Positions 24,551-33,304 of a stretch of 64,000 nt of DNA are shown piece by piece. Each line of letters starts with the position of its first letter. Positions within the stretch are counted from its first letter, which is position 1. The stretch comes from an uncultured Eubacteriales bacterium (GTDB lineage: Bacteria > Bacillota > Clostridia > Oscillospirales > Acutalibacteraceae): the NCBI GenBank assembly GCA_934511365.1, contig CAKSWC010000003.1, positions 116,321 to 180,320 of the forward strand, in the 5' to 3' direction. Made by a program: the position numbers and the translations under genes. The notes beneath the pieces were generated by a model, which saw nothing but the letters and a program-made list of their open reading frames with translations, had not been told where the DNA came from and did not search any database.

Positions 24551-24573
24551 TCCGGCCTTATTCACGCAAAGCT

Positions 24574-24606
24574 GCGCGGCTTCGTTTTCCTGAAGCCGCG
24601 CTTTTT
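24574..24606 (+). terminator. Terminator-like hairpin inside the pnt operon
   Basis: Perfect 10-bp stem GCGCGGCTTC (24574-24583) / GAAGCCGCGC (24592-24601) followed by TTTTTAATT. It lies in the 83-base gap between pntAA and pntAB and may lower expression of the membrane subunits relative to the soluble one. Confidence 0.75.
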
Positions 24607-24633
24607 AATTAAGCATAGGGGAGTTTGATAATT

Positions 24634-24942
24634 ATGACTATGAAAATTATTCTTGTGGTCGTTTTCCTTGTTTCAATGGTGGTCGGCTATAAGCTTATCA
24701 ACAATGTTCCAAGCCTTCTTCATACACCGCTGATGTCAGGAATGAATGCGCTTTCCGGCGTTACCGTTCTTGGCGCGGTTTCTTCAACCGTTATAGCCGT
24801 CAGAGCCAATGAACCGATTATCGGATATGTTTTCGGTTCGCTTGCTCTTATTCTTGCAATGATCAATGTTGTCGGCGGATTCGGAGTCACAGGACGAATG
24901 CTCAAAATGTTCAAATCTAAGGACAAGGGAGGTAAAAAGTAA
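24634..24942 (+). CDS. pntAB: NAD(P) transhydrogenase alpha-2 subunit (membrane domain IIa)
   Basis: A 102-residue membrane protein with three hydrophobic segments (IILVVVFLVSMVVGYKLI; LSGVTVLGAVSSTVIAV; YVFGSLALILAMINVVGGFGVT) and the family ending FGVTGRMLKMFK. It supplies part of the proton channel together with the PntB N-terminus. ATG 24634 follows TAGGGGAG by about 10 bases. The TAA overlaps the pntB ATG (TAATG), so the two membrane subunits are translationally coupled. Confidence 0.92.
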   Translation: MTMKIILVVVFLVSMVVGYKLINNVPSLLHTPLMSGMNALSGVTVLGAVSSTVIAVRANEPIIGYVFGSLALILAMINVVGGFGVTGRMLKMFKSKDKGGKK

Positions 24943-26930
24943 TGCCTGATTTGATTTACTATATTTCAAGCGCAATTCTTGTTTTAGGCGTTCTTGTTGG
25001 AATTTACCTCATGAGCAAGGTTGAAAAGGCACATATCGGAAACAGTCTTTCAGCAGTTTCAATGGCGCTTGCAATCGCGCTGACAATGGTTAAATATGAG
25101 GTGTTCGGTTCAGACGTCAGAACAGCACTTGTTGTTATTGTTGTTTCAATGCTTATCGGTTCTGGAATTGGAGCATGGATCACCAAAAAGGTGAAAATGA
25201 TTCAAATGCCGCAAATGGTCGCGCTTCTTAACGGCTTCGGCGGAGGTGCCTCGGCGCTTGTTGGCGCTCTGACGCTTTTTAGCGATAAAGAGGCTGATGC
25301 TTTCAGCATTTTTACGGCCATGCTGGCCCTTGTTGTTGGTGTTGTTACTCTCATAGGTTCACTCATTGCTGCGGCGAAACTTGAGGGTATAATGAAGTCC
25401 AAACCGGTTGCTCTTCCCGGTCACAGCATTCTGACCGTTGTTTCACTTGTCGGTTCGCTCGCAGTTTGTGTTGCGGCAATTTTTGTTCACGCACTTCTGC
25501 CTCTTGCGGTTGCGGCTTTTGTTCTTTCTTTTGCATTTGGACTTTTCTTTTCAATTCGTGTCGGCGGAGCCGATATGCCAATTACAATATCATTGCTTAA
25601 TTCATTCTCAGGCGTTGCCGGTGCAATAGCCGGTCTTGCAATTAAGGATGTTCTCCTTGTTGCCGTTGGAGGAATTGTTGGTGCCTCCGGTCTTATTCTG
25701 ACTCAGATTATGTGTCGCGCAATGAACCGTAGCTTGTTTGACATTCTCCTTGGAAAAACCTCGTCACACGGCAAAAAAGCCGACAAGGAAAAAACGGAAG
25801 AAAAATCCGATGTCGAAAAGGAAGCCGTTCCGAAAAAAGCTGAAACGCTCCCCGAAGATAAAAAGCCGGCCGATCCGCTTTCATCGGTACTTAAAAACGC
25901 AAAGGACGTTATTTTTGTTCCGGGTTACGGAATGGCACTTGCCCAGGCGCAGTCACTCGTCAAACAGCTTGAAGATAAACTTGAAAAGAACGGCGCCAAT
26001 GTCCGCTATGCAATTCACCCTGTTGCCGGCCGTATGCCCGGACACATGAATGTTCTGCTTGCGGAGGTTGATGTTCCGTATGAAAAACTCTATGAAATGA
26101 AAGACATCAACGATGATTTCAAAAACGCAGATGTCGCAATAGTTATCGGCGCAAATGATGTTATGAACCCGGCGGCAAAGGAAACGGAAAATACACCGAT
26201 TTCCGGAATGCCGATACTTAATGTTGCCGACGCTAAGAACATTATTATCTGTAACTATGACCTCAAACCCGGTTATGCCGGAGTTGAAAATCCGCTTTAT
26301 ACAAAAGAGGAGGGCGTAACACTGCTTCTCGGTGACGCAAAAGAGAGCCTTATGAAGCTTCTCAAAGTTATGGATACCGCTGAAGAAGCACCGGATACCG
26401 AACACGAACAGTCTGAAAAAGAAGAAGTTTCCGTCGGCTCAATTCTTCAAAACGCAAAGGACGTTATTTTTGTTCCGGGTTACGGAATGGCACTTGCCCA
26501 GGCGCAGTCACTCGTCAAACAGCTTGAAGATAAACTTGAAAAGAACGGCGCCAATGTCCGCTATGCAATTCACCCTGTTGCCGGCCGTATGCCCGGACAC
26601 ATGAATGTTCTGCTTGCGGAGGTTGATGTTCCGTATGAAAAACTCTATGAAATGAAAGACATCAACGATGATTTCAAAAACGCAGATGTCGCAATAGTTA
26701 TCGGCGCAAATGATGTTATGAACCCGGCGGCAAAGGAAACGGAAAATACACCGATTTCCGGAATGCCGATACTTAATGTTGCCGACGCTAAGAACATTAT
26801 TATCTGTAACTATGACCTCAAACCCGGTTATGCCGGAGTTGAAAATCCGCTTTATACAAAAGAGGAGGGCGTAACACTGCTTCTCGGTGACGCAAAAGAG
26901 AGCCTTATGAAGCTCCTCAGCGCATTTTAA
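24942..26930 (+). CDS. pntB: NAD(P) transhydrogenase beta subunit with duplicated NADP-binding domain III
   Basis: The first ~265 residues form the hydrophobic membrane domain IIb. A charged linker (~267-310, many Lys/Glu) leads to domain III, which binds NADP(H): fingerprint VPGYGMALAQAQ, then GANDVMNPAA and GYAGVENPLY. Instead of ending, a second acidic linker (~474-502) leads to a second complete domain III with the same 155 residues. Total length is 662 residues, against about 460-480 for ordinary PntB, so the excess equals one domain. Both copies keep the nucleotide-binding motifs, so both may be functional. The two coding copies are identical over 466 bases while the linkers differ. It is the last gene of the pnt operon and is followed by a terminator. 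Confidence 0.93.
   Translation: MPDLIYYISSAILVLGVLVGIYLMSKVEKAHIGNSLSAVSMALAIALTMVKYEVFGSDVRTALVVIVVSMLIGSGIGAWITKKVKMIQMPQMVALLNGFGGGASALVGALTLFSDKEADAFSIFTAMLALVVGVVTLIGSLIAAAKLEGIMKSKPVALPGHSILTVVSLVGSLAVCVAAIFVHALLPLAVAAFVLSFAFGLFFSIRVGGADMPITISLLNSFSGVAGAIAGLAIKDVLLVAVGGIVGASGLILTQIMCRAMNRSLFDILLGKTSSHGKKADKEKTEEKSDVEKEAVPKKAETLPEDKKPADPLSSVLKNAKDVIFVPGYGMALAQAQSLVKQLEDKLEKNGANVRYAIHPVAGRMPGHMNVLLAEVDVPYEKLYEMKDINDDFKNADVAIVIGANDVMNPAAKETENTPISGMPILNVADAKNIIICNYDLKPGYAGVENPLYTKEEGVTLLLGDAKESLMKLLKVMDTAEEAPDTEHEQSEKEEVSVGSILQNAKDVIFVPGYGMALAQAQSLVKQLEDKLEKNGANVRYAIHPVAGRMPGHMNVLLAEVDVPYEKLYEMKDINDDFKNADVAIVIGANDVMNPAAKETENTPISGMPILNVADAKNIIICNYDLKPGYAGVENPLYTKEEGVTLLLGDAKESLMKLLSAF
25894..26359 (+). 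repeat. 466-bp direct repeat, copy 1 (PntB domain III)
   Basis: Matches 26449-26914 base for base as far as I could compare by eye, with a constant offset of 555. It encodes residues ~318-473. Sequences on both sides of the repeat differ between the copies. Confidence 0.92.
26449..26914 (+). repeat. 466-bp direct repeat, copy 2 (PntB domain III)
   Basis: Second copy, encoding residues ~503-658, separated from copy 1 by an 89-base unique linker. Identity breaks at the third base of a Leu codon (CTT in copy 1, CTC in copy 2). Confidence 0.92.
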
Positions 26931-26944
26931 AATTAAAACATAAA

Positions 26945-26977
26945 AAATACCGATCTTATGGGTCGGTATTTTTTTGC
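26945..26977 (+). terminator. Terminator of the pnt operon
   Basis: AAATACCGA pairs with TCGGTATTT over 9 bp, followed by a run of T to 26977. Confidence 0.85.
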
Positions 26978-27039
26978 CTTATAAACCGAATTAACTGAAA
27001 AATATTGCCGCAACGAGTTAATTATCTCCTTTTCATAAC

Positions 27040-27067
27040 TTGATTTTTTCGGCGATTATGATATAAT
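27040..27067 (+). promoter_or_regulatory. Promoter for asnS and the aminotransferase gene
   Basis: TTGATT (27040-27045), 16-bp spacer, TATAAT (27062-27067). A small GCGGC/GCCGC hairpin follows in the leader before the ribosome site. The leader is too short for a T-box and has no TGGNACC motif. Confidence 0.7.
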
Positions 27068-27121
27068 TAATTGGTATTTTAATTTTTGGCGGCCTAAAGC
27101 CGCTGTTTGGGGGAATCACCA

Positions 27122-28516
27122 ATGAAGCGAACCGAAATTGCAGAAATTTATAAGGACGCCTCCGCTTATACAGGAGCGCCCGTTACCGTTTGCGGATGGA
27201 TAAGAACCAACCGTGATTCAAAAAATCTCGGCTTTATGGAGGTCAATGACGGAAGCTGTTTCAAGGGCGTTCAGGTTGTTTTTGAAAGAGAAAAACTTGA
27301 CAGCTTTGCCGAAACCGCAAAGCTCAATGTCGGAACTGCGGTTATTGTTACCGGCGATGTAATTCTTACACCGGAAGCCAAGCAGCCGTTTGAAATCAAT
27401 GCAACAAAGGTTGAGGTTGAGGGTGCTTCAACACCGGATTATCCGCTGCAAAAAAAGCGTCACTCACTTGAATATCTGCGCACTATTGCTCATCTCCGTC
27501 CGAGAACAAATATTTATTCCGCGGCTTTCCGCGTCCGTTCTGCTGCCGCGTTTGCAATACACAGCTTTTTCAGAGAGAGAAACTTTGTTTACGCACATAC
27601 TCCTTTGATTTCATGCAGTGACTGCGAAGGTGCAGGCGAAATGTTCCGCGTTACAACGCTTGATATAAACAATCCGCCGCGCAAAGAGGACGGAAGCGTT
27701 GATTTTTCTCAGGACTTTTTTGGAAAAAGCGCATATCTCACCGTATCCGGTCAGCTTCAGGGCGAAATCATGGCGCAAGCTTTCGGAAAGATTTATACTT
27801 TTGGACCAACTTTCCGCGCTGAAAAATCATACACTCAGCGCCATGCAGCTGAGTTTTGGATGATTGAACCGGAAATTGCTTTTGCAGACCTCAATGATGA
27901 CATGGAGCTTGCCGAAGCAATGATTAAATATGTTATTAATTATGTTCTTGATTCCTGCAAGCAGGATCTTGAGTTCCTCAACCAGTTTGTTGATAAGGGT
28001 CTGATTGAAAGGCTCAAGGCTGTTGCTTCTTCTGAATTCGGAAGAATAACATACACCGATGCGGTTGAAATCCTCAAGAAAAACAATGACAGATTTGAAT
28101 ATAAGGTTGAATGGGGCTGCGACCTCCAAACAGAACACGAACGCTTCCTCACCGAAGAAATTTTTAAAAAGCCCGTTTTTGTTACCGACTATCCCAAGGA
28201 AATCAAAGCTTTCTATATGAGACTCAACGATGACGGAAAAACCGTTGCTGCCTGTGACTGCCTTGTTATGGGCATCGGTGAGATTATCGGCGGAAGCCAG
28301 AGAGAGGAACGCTATGACGTTCTTGTTAACCGTATTCATGAGCTCGGTCTTAAAGAAGAAGATTACTGGTGGTATCTTGACCTGAGAAAATACGGCGGAA
28401 CAAAGCATTCCGGCTTCGGCCTCGGTTTTGAACGGCTTGTTATGTATCTCACCGGCATTTCAAACATCAGAGATGTTCTTCCGTTCCCGAGAACAACAGG
28501 CTCGGCAGATTTTTAA
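27122..28516 (+). CDS. asnS: Asparaginyl-tRNA synthetase
   Basis: Class IIb aminoacyl-tRNA synthetase that charges tRNA-Asn with asparagine. The 464-residue length is standard. It has an N-terminal OB-fold anticodon-binding domain (VTVCGWIRTNRDSKNLGFMEVNDG), then the class II core: motif 2 region FRAEKSYTQRHAAEFWMIEPE and motif 3 GFGLGFERLVMYLTG. The AsnS-specific HTPLISCSDCEGAGEMF segment separates it from AspRS. ATG 27122 follows GGGGGA by ~8 bases. The next gene begins 17 bases after the stop, so both share a transcript. Confidence 0.97.
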   Translation: MKRTEIAEIYKDASAYTGAPVTVCGWIRTNRDSKNLGFMEVNDGSCFKGVQVVFEREKLDSFAETAKLNVGTAVIVTGDVILTPEAKQPFEINATKVEVEGASTPDYPLQKKRHSLEYLRTIAHLRPRTNIYSAAFRVRSAAAFAIHSFFRERNFVYAHTPLISCSDCEGAGEMFRVTTLDINNPPRKEDGSVDFSQDFFGKSAYLTVSGQLQGEIMAQAFGKIYTFGPTFRAEKSYTQRHAAEFWMIEPEIAFADLNDDMELAEAMIKYVINYVLDSCKQDLEFLNQFVDKGLIERLKAVASSEFGRITYTDAVEILKKNNDRFEYKVEWGCDLQTEHERFLTEEIFKKPVFVTDYPKEIKAFYMRLNDDGKTVAACDCLVMGIGEIIGGSQREERYDVLVNRIHELGLKEEDYWWYLDLRKYGGTKHSGFGLGFERLVMYLTGISNIRDVLPFPRTTGSADF

Positions 28517-28533
28517 TTTTGGAGTTGATTTCA

Positions 28534-29811
28534 TTGAAATATTCAGAGTATACAAAAGAGCAGCTTCTTGAAGAAAAGAAAAAGCTCGAATCGCAGTATA
28601 ACCGCATTAAGGCGAAAGGTCTGAAGCTTGATATGTCTAGAGGTAAGCCCGGCGCCGATCAACTTGCCGTTTCAAACGGTCTGCTTGATGCAATTACTTC
28701 AAAAGACTGGGAAAACAACGCCGGAAACCACAGCCTTGAATATCTTAATTATGGACTTCTTACCGGCATAATCGAATGCAAGCGCATTTTTGCCGACCTG
28801 CTCGGTGTTCCTACCGATAACGTCATTGTCTGCGGAAATTCAAGCCTTAACCTTATGTTTGACTATATCACTCAGTGCATGATGACCGGCTCGGACGGCA
28901 TTCCGTGGAAAGATCAGGGAAAAATCAAGTTCCTTTGTCCGTGTCCGGGATATGACAGACATTTTGCAATCGCTGAGTATTATGGCATGGAGCTTATCCC
29001 TGTCAGACTTACGGGACACGGTCCGGATATGGATCAGGTTGAGCGCCTCATTAAAGATCCGTCCGTCAAAGGAATGTTCTGCGTTCCGAAATATTCAAAC
29101 CCAACAGGGGAGACCTATTCAGACGAAACGGTTGAACGCATTGCTGCAATGACCCCGTCCGCCCCTGATTTCAGAATTATCTGGGATAACGCATACATAA
29201 TCCATGACCTCGCCGAAAAAGGCGACAGACTTGTCAATATTTTTGATGTGCTCAAAAAGTATGGCCATGAGGATATGGTTATCGAGTTTTCTTCAACCTC
29301 TAAAATTAGCTTTCCCGGCGCGGGCGTTGCGGTTATTGCCGCTTCCGACAGAAACATTGAAATTATTAAAAAGCGCATGAGCGTTCAGACGATCGGTTAT
29401 GATAAGATTAATCAGTATCGCCACGTTAAATTCTATAAAGATGTTGACGGAATCAAGCGTCACATGAAGCTTCACCGCGAAATTCTTGCTCCGAAATTCA
29501 AAGCCGTTATCGATGAGTTTGAAAACGGACTTGGTGAATACGGCGTTGCTGAATGGACAAAGCCAAACGGGGGATATTTTATCAGCCTCAATGTTATGCC
29601 CGGAACAGCAAAAAGAGTATACTCGCTTTGCAAAGAGGGCGGAGTTACTTTGACAACTGTTGGCGCAACTTTCCCTTACGGTATTGACCCCGAGGATAAG
29701 AACATCCGCATTGCGCCGTCATATCCTCCTGTTGATGAGCTTCTTGCCGCAACAAGGCTGCTGTGCATCTGCGTCAGGCTGGCTGCTGTTGAAAAGCTTC
29801 TGAGTGAATAA
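28534..29811 (+). CDS. PLP-dependent aminotransferase, aspartate aminotransferase-like (PF12897 type)
   Basis: A 425-residue fold-type I aminotransferase. TTG 28534 (MKYSEYTKEQLLEEKKKLE) is chosen because GGAG lies ~10 bases upstream. Visible features are LDMSRGKPGADQL, PGYDRHFAIAEYYG, the substrate/PLP region PKYSNPTGETYSDE, the PLP-contact Asp in IIWDNAYIIHDL and the Schiff-base Lys in SSTSKISFPGAGVAV. These match the group of aspartate aminotransferases typified by actinobacterial AspT rather than the AspC group. Proximity to asnS suggests a link to aspartate/asparagine metabolism, which is inference. Confidence 0.85.
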   Translation: MKYSEYTKEQLLEEKKKLESQYNRIKAKGLKLDMSRGKPGADQLAVSNGLLDAITSKDWENNAGNHSLEYLNYGLLTGIIECKRIFADLLGVPTDNVIVCGNSSLNLMFDYITQCMMTGSDGIPWKDQGKIKFLCPCPGYDRHFAIAEYYGMELIPVRLTGHGPDMDQVERLIKDPSVKGMFCVPKYSNPTGETYSDETVERIAAMTPSAPDFRIIWDNAYIIHDLAEKGDRLVNIFDVLKKYGHEDMVIEFSSTSKISFPGAGVAVIAASDRNIEIIKKRMSVQTIGYDKINQYRHVKFYKDVDGIKRHMKLHREILAPKFKAVIDEFENGLGEYGVAEWTKPNGGYFISLNVMPGTAKRVYSLCKEGGVTLTTVGATFPYGIDPEDKNIRIAPSYPPVDELLAATRLLCICVRLAAVEKLLSE

Positions 29812-29859
29812 CACAATATTTTCCGCACCAGGCTGCAAAGCCCGGTACGGTTTTTGAAT

Positions 29860-29897
29860 GCCAAAAGGACGGGTCACAGTTGACCCGTCCTTTTGGC
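29860..29897. terminator. Strong bidirectional terminator
   Basis: Perfect 17-bp stem: GCCAAAAGGACGGGTCA (29860-29876) and its reverse complement (29881-29897) around a CAGT loop. It separates the convergent aminotransferase and ABC transporter genes. A weaker imperfect hairpin with TTTTT (29823-29855) precedes it on the plus side. Confidence 0.85.
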
Positions 29898-29925
29898 TTG
29901 TGCGTTTATATTGAGAAGAGGAATG

Positions 29926-32502
29926 TCAGTTTATCTCGGTTTTAAGCGTTTCAACGATTGAGTCATCTTTGAGCTTTCTGACTGAATAGTACATTGAAAA
30001 GCCGACAATGACAAATACTACGGCTGCACAGCCGAGATATGTCCACGGATTCGGACTGAACGGTATTGTGTCTGAGCCGACCGTGATGTTCATACAGTAG
30101 CAAATTACAAGGCTTATGGGCATTGAGAAAATGAGTGCTTTTGCGCCGTAGAAAAAGCTTTCAAGGCATATCATTTTGGTAAAGCCTTTTGGCGTTGTTC
30201 CAACTGATTTGAGCATTGCAAATTCCTTGCGCCGCATCATAATTCCGGTTGAAACAGTGTTGATAATGTTGGCTATTGCAATCATTGTGATGAGAGTGAT
30301 GAAACCATAGACAAAGACCTGAAGAGCAAAGGTCAGTGAATTTATCATCTGGTAATTCTGGGCATAGTAGTTATAGCTGCCGCCGATGCCTTGAGCATCA
30401 AGGAACGCTGTCAGTTGTTCGTCAACAACGCTGTGGTTCTGGGCTTTGACGCCATAGCTCGTATTGAAAATTTCATAATGCTCAATGTCCTCTTTGTTGC
30501 CTTTTGACAAGCAGTCTTTATACAGTCTGTCATACACTTTCAAATACTCGCTTATCGGGCAATAGAGGGAGAAAGCACCCTTTCCGTTGAGCAAACAAAT
30601 GTAATCATTGGAGTCAAATTTTGCAAGACCGCCGATTTCATAGGTAAAACGAACGCCTTTGGCGAGCTCATAAAAATCTTCCGTGTAAGTTTTGCCTATT
30701 ATTGATGAGTTAAAAATTCCCGAGTTTCCGTTGGTTCTTCTCAAGTCATCCATAAGGACGCATTTCAGGTTCTTCTGATTGTAATAATCGTCAGGATTCA
30801 GTTTGTTATCCTTGCAAAGGCGATTGAAAGCGTCATCATCAACTGCTGTCAGATAAACATGGATTTTGTTCTTAACTAAGTTTTTATATTGCGCGGTATA
30901 ATTTTCGGCGTCAACAAACGGAGATTTTTTATCTTCTGGTGTATATCTCAAATAATTTGAACTGAAATTATAATATTTATCAATTTCATCAATTTCAGCG
31001 AGCTCTTTTTCAAGCTTCTCTCTGTCTTTAACATAGACGCCAACAACAATATCATACGGAACATCCTTTGCGTAATCGTTAGACAGAACAAGCATCTGGC
31101 AAAAATAGTTGACGCAGAGGAAAAGAACAACCGAAAGAGCGATTGAAGCGGTAATCATGTTTGTTTTGCGGCGATTGCGCTTGAGGCTCTTGTTTGCAAG
31201 CTCGCCCTCATAACCGAAAACTTTGCGGATAAGCTTTGAGGAACGAATTTTCCTTGCTTTGAGCTTGAAGTCATCTTTTTGTCTGATTGCATCAATCGGT
31301 GTGATTTTTGAAGCCCTTCTTGCCGGAATATAAAGCGAAATGAAAATTGTAAGTGCGCTGAAAAGAACAATTAAAACAATTACAAGCGGATTGACCGTTG
31401 CCGTGAATTTGAGTCCGGCATCCTTTGCGGAATCAGACAAAAGTCCGGAGGAAATAATTTTGTCCCCAACAAGGTAAAGTGTGATTGCAATTCCGACAAA
31501 ACCGGCAACTATACCGACCGGAATTCCTATAGCGCCAAGAATCAAACCTTCAAAGTATACCGACGCTCTTTTTTGCTTTTTGGTTGCACCAACGCTTGCA
31601 AGCATACCGAGATAACGCACTCTTTCGGAAAGTGACATTCCAAAGGCGTTATAAATGAGCATGACGGAAGCGATGATGATTATGACAAGACAAACCGCGC
31701 AAAGGGGCAGGAGAGTGGTCAGAGCAAAGCTGTCCGAAGAAAGCGCAAATTTGGAAGTAAGAAGGTCCTTATTCATTCCCATGCTTGAAGTTTCCGTTGT
31801 CAGCTTATACTCCTTGTCGAGTGTTTTGATTGTATTGATACTGTTATAATCAAGCTTTTTAAGGGTGAAATATACGGAGGCCCTGTTCCTATTGAGTGCT
31901 TTTGCAATGCCCGAGTTTGCGGCAAAAGTAATGAAACCGGCCGGCTGATTATTGTTCATTATGCCAACAACAGTGTATGATATGGTCTTGTTACCCTTGA
32001 AACTCAGTTCTTCGTCATCCGAGCCGTTATCCGGAACGGCAAGAGTGATTTTTCCACCGAGACCGGTGCCGGGAAAGTATTTATCAAGATATTTGCGGTT
32101 AATCATGGCTTCGCTGTCGTTTTCAGGAAGTCTGCCTTCAAATTTGCATTGAACAAACATATTCATAAGCTCTTTGTCGGCGTTTGTAATTATAAAATCC
32201 TTTTTTGCCTGTCCTTTATCGTTTAAAACAAAGCCCCAGCTGTTTTCCGTTGCAATTCCTATCTTGTCAATACGTTCATCTTCTCTGAATTTTTCAAAGG
32301 TCTGAAGCCCCATCTCGGCTGCTGCGTGCCAGTTGCCGTTCTGAATGATGCTCAGGTTTCCGAAAAGATTCATCAGTGAAAATGCCGCAACAAAAACGGC
32401 AGTTATCATTGCAACGGAGACGCAGATTCCGAGCGTTGTTACAACGGAGCGGCTTTTGTTTTCTTTAAGATGGCGCAGTGTCAGTTTTTTAACGATATTC
32501 AT
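29926..32502 (-). CDS. ABC transporter permease, FtsX family
   Basis: An 858-residue membrane protein with two FtsX-type modules. One N-terminal helix (residues ~18-40) is followed by a large extracytoplasmic domain to ~265, then three helices (~270-385), a linker with RRASKITPIDAIRQKD, and a second module: one helix near 440, an extracytoplasmic domain to ~735, and three C-terminal helices. This 8-TM layout resembles MacB/LolC-type exporters or antimicrobial-peptide transporters. It starts at the last base of the ATPase stop (TGATG). By context it is the membrane half of a two-component-linked ABC system; the substrate is unknown. Confidence 0.88.
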   Translation of the reverse strand: MNIVKKLTLRHLKENKSRSVVTTLGICVSVAMITAVFVAAFSLMNLFGNLSIIQNGNWHAAAEMGLQTFEKFREDERIDKIGIATENSWGFVLNDKGQAKKDFIITNADKELMNMFVQCKFEGRLPENDSEAMINRKYLDKYFPGTGLGGKITLAVPDNGSDDEELSFKGNKTISYTVVGIMNNNQPAGFITFAANSGIAKALNRNRASVYFTLKKLDYNSINTIKTLDKEYKLTTETSSMGMNKDLLTSKFALSSDSFALTTLLPLCAVCLVIIIIASVMLIYNAFGMSLSERVRYLGMLASVGATKKQKRASVYFEGLILGAIGIPVGIVAGFVGIAITLYLVGDKIISSGLLSDSAKDAGLKFTATVNPLVIVLIVLFSALTIFISLYIPARRASKITPIDAIRQKDDFKLKARKIRSSKLIRKVFGYEGELANKSLKRNRRKTNMITASIALSVVLFLCVNYFCQMLVLSNDYAKDVPYDIVVGVYVKDREKLEKELAEIDEIDKYYNFSSNYLRYTPEDKKSPFVDAENYTAQYKNLVKNKIHVYLTAVDDDAFNRLCKDNKLNPDDYYNQKNLKCVLMDDLRRTNGNSGIFNSSIIGKTYTEDFYELAKGVRFTYEIGGLAKFDSNDYICLLNGKGAFSLYCPISEYLKVYDRLYKDCLSKGNKEDIEHYEIFNTSYGVKAQNHSVVDEQLTAFLDAQGIGGSYNYYAQNYQMINSLTFALQVFVYGFITLITMIAIANIINTVSTGIMMRRKEFAMLKSVGTTPKGFTKMICLESFFYGAKALIFSMPISLVICYCMNITVGSDTIPFSPNPWTYLGCAAVVFVIVGFSMYYSVRKLKDDSIVETLKTEIN

Positions 32503-33182
32503 CAGCCGTTCACCCCGTCCTTAACAATCTTTCCGTCAACGATTGCTATTGTTCTGTCCGCTGAAAGAGCGATGCTCTCATCATGAGTAATAATAATAAC
32601 AGTCTGGCCGTGTTCGCGGTTGAAGCGGCGAAGAAGCGAGATTATTTCGTGGCTGTTTTTGCTGTCAAGGTTACCGGTCGGTTCGTCGGCAAGCATGAGA
32701 GCCGGGCTATTGATGAGTGCGCGGCCGATTGAAACTCTCTGCTGCTGTCCGCCGGAAAGCTGATTGGGCAGGAAGCCGAGCCTTTTTGAAAGGCCGAGTG
32801 TTTCCGTCAGTTCTTTTATAACGGCTTTGTCCGGCTTTTTTCCGTCGAGCAGCAAGGGGAGGGTCATGTTTTCCTCAACGGTGAGAATCGGAATAAGGTT
32901 GTAAAACTGATAGATAAGTCCAATCTGTCTGCGGCGGAAGATTGCAAGCGCGGTTTCATCAAGCTTTGAAATGTCTGTTCCGTCAATAACAACACTTCCG
33001 CTTGTTGGAACATCAACGCCGCCGAGAATATGGAGAAGCGTGGACTTTCCGGAACCGGACGGTCCGATAATTGCAACAAACTCACCCTTTTCAACGGAAA
33101 AGGAGACATTGTCAAGAGCTTTAACAGCGGTGTCGCCGTTTCCGTAGGTTTTGCAAAGATTTTTGATTTCAAGAATTTTCAT
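32502..33182 (-). CDS. ABC transporter ATP-binding protein, MacB/LolD-like
   Basis: A 226-residue ATPase: Walker A IGPSGSGKSTLLH, Q-loop YQFYNLIPILTVEENM, signature LSGGQQQRVSIGRAL, Walker B LMLADEPTGNLDS, and switch His in IIITHDE. ATG 33182 (MKILEIKNL) has GGAG 7 bases upstream; a longer upstream frame has no family similarity. It energises the FtsX-type permease encoded directly downstream with a 1-base overlap. It has its own promoter behind the regulator genes. Confidence 0.93.
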   Translation of the reverse strand: MKILEIKNLCKTYGNGDTAVKALDNVSFSVEKGEFVAIIGPSGSGKSTLLHILGGVDVPTSGSVVIDGTDISKLDETALAIFRRRQIGLIYQFYNLIPILTVEENMTLPLLLDGKKPDKAVIKELTETLGLSKRLGFLPNQLSGGQQQRVSIGRALINSPALMLADEPTGNLDSKNSHEIISLLRRFNREHGQTVIIITHDESIALSADRTIAIVDGKIVKDGVNG

Positions 33183-33208
33183 TTTGATTGCTCCATTCAT
33201 ATGAAAAT

Positions 33209-33281
33209 AAGCAACGAAACACTGCTCGTTCCGTGCTCGTTGCTTATATAATATCTTATCAACCTTACTGCTCGGTGACAA
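33209..33281 (-). promoter_or_regulatory. Promoter and leader hairpin of the ABC transporter genes
   Basis: On the minus strand, TTGTCA (33276-33281), 17-bp spacer, TAAGAT (33253-33258). The transcript would begin next to a hairpin with perfect arms TCGTTGCTT/AAGCAACGA (33237-33245, 33209-33217), located before the ATPase ribosome site. The neighbouring response regulator may act here; no clear operator repeat was identified. Confidence 0.6.
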
Positions 33282-33304
33282 TAGGATTACAATTAAGTAA
33301 TTTT

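Noticed and set aside
25894..26914. Repeat in pntB as a simple assembly duplication
   Set aside because: The linkers before and after the copies differ in sequence and the frame is kept, which a tandem assembly error would not produce. It still deserves a PCR check.
27068..27121. T-box riboswitch before asnS
   Set aside because: The leader is only about 50 bases, with a small GC hairpin and no TGGNACC sequence or antiterminator fold.
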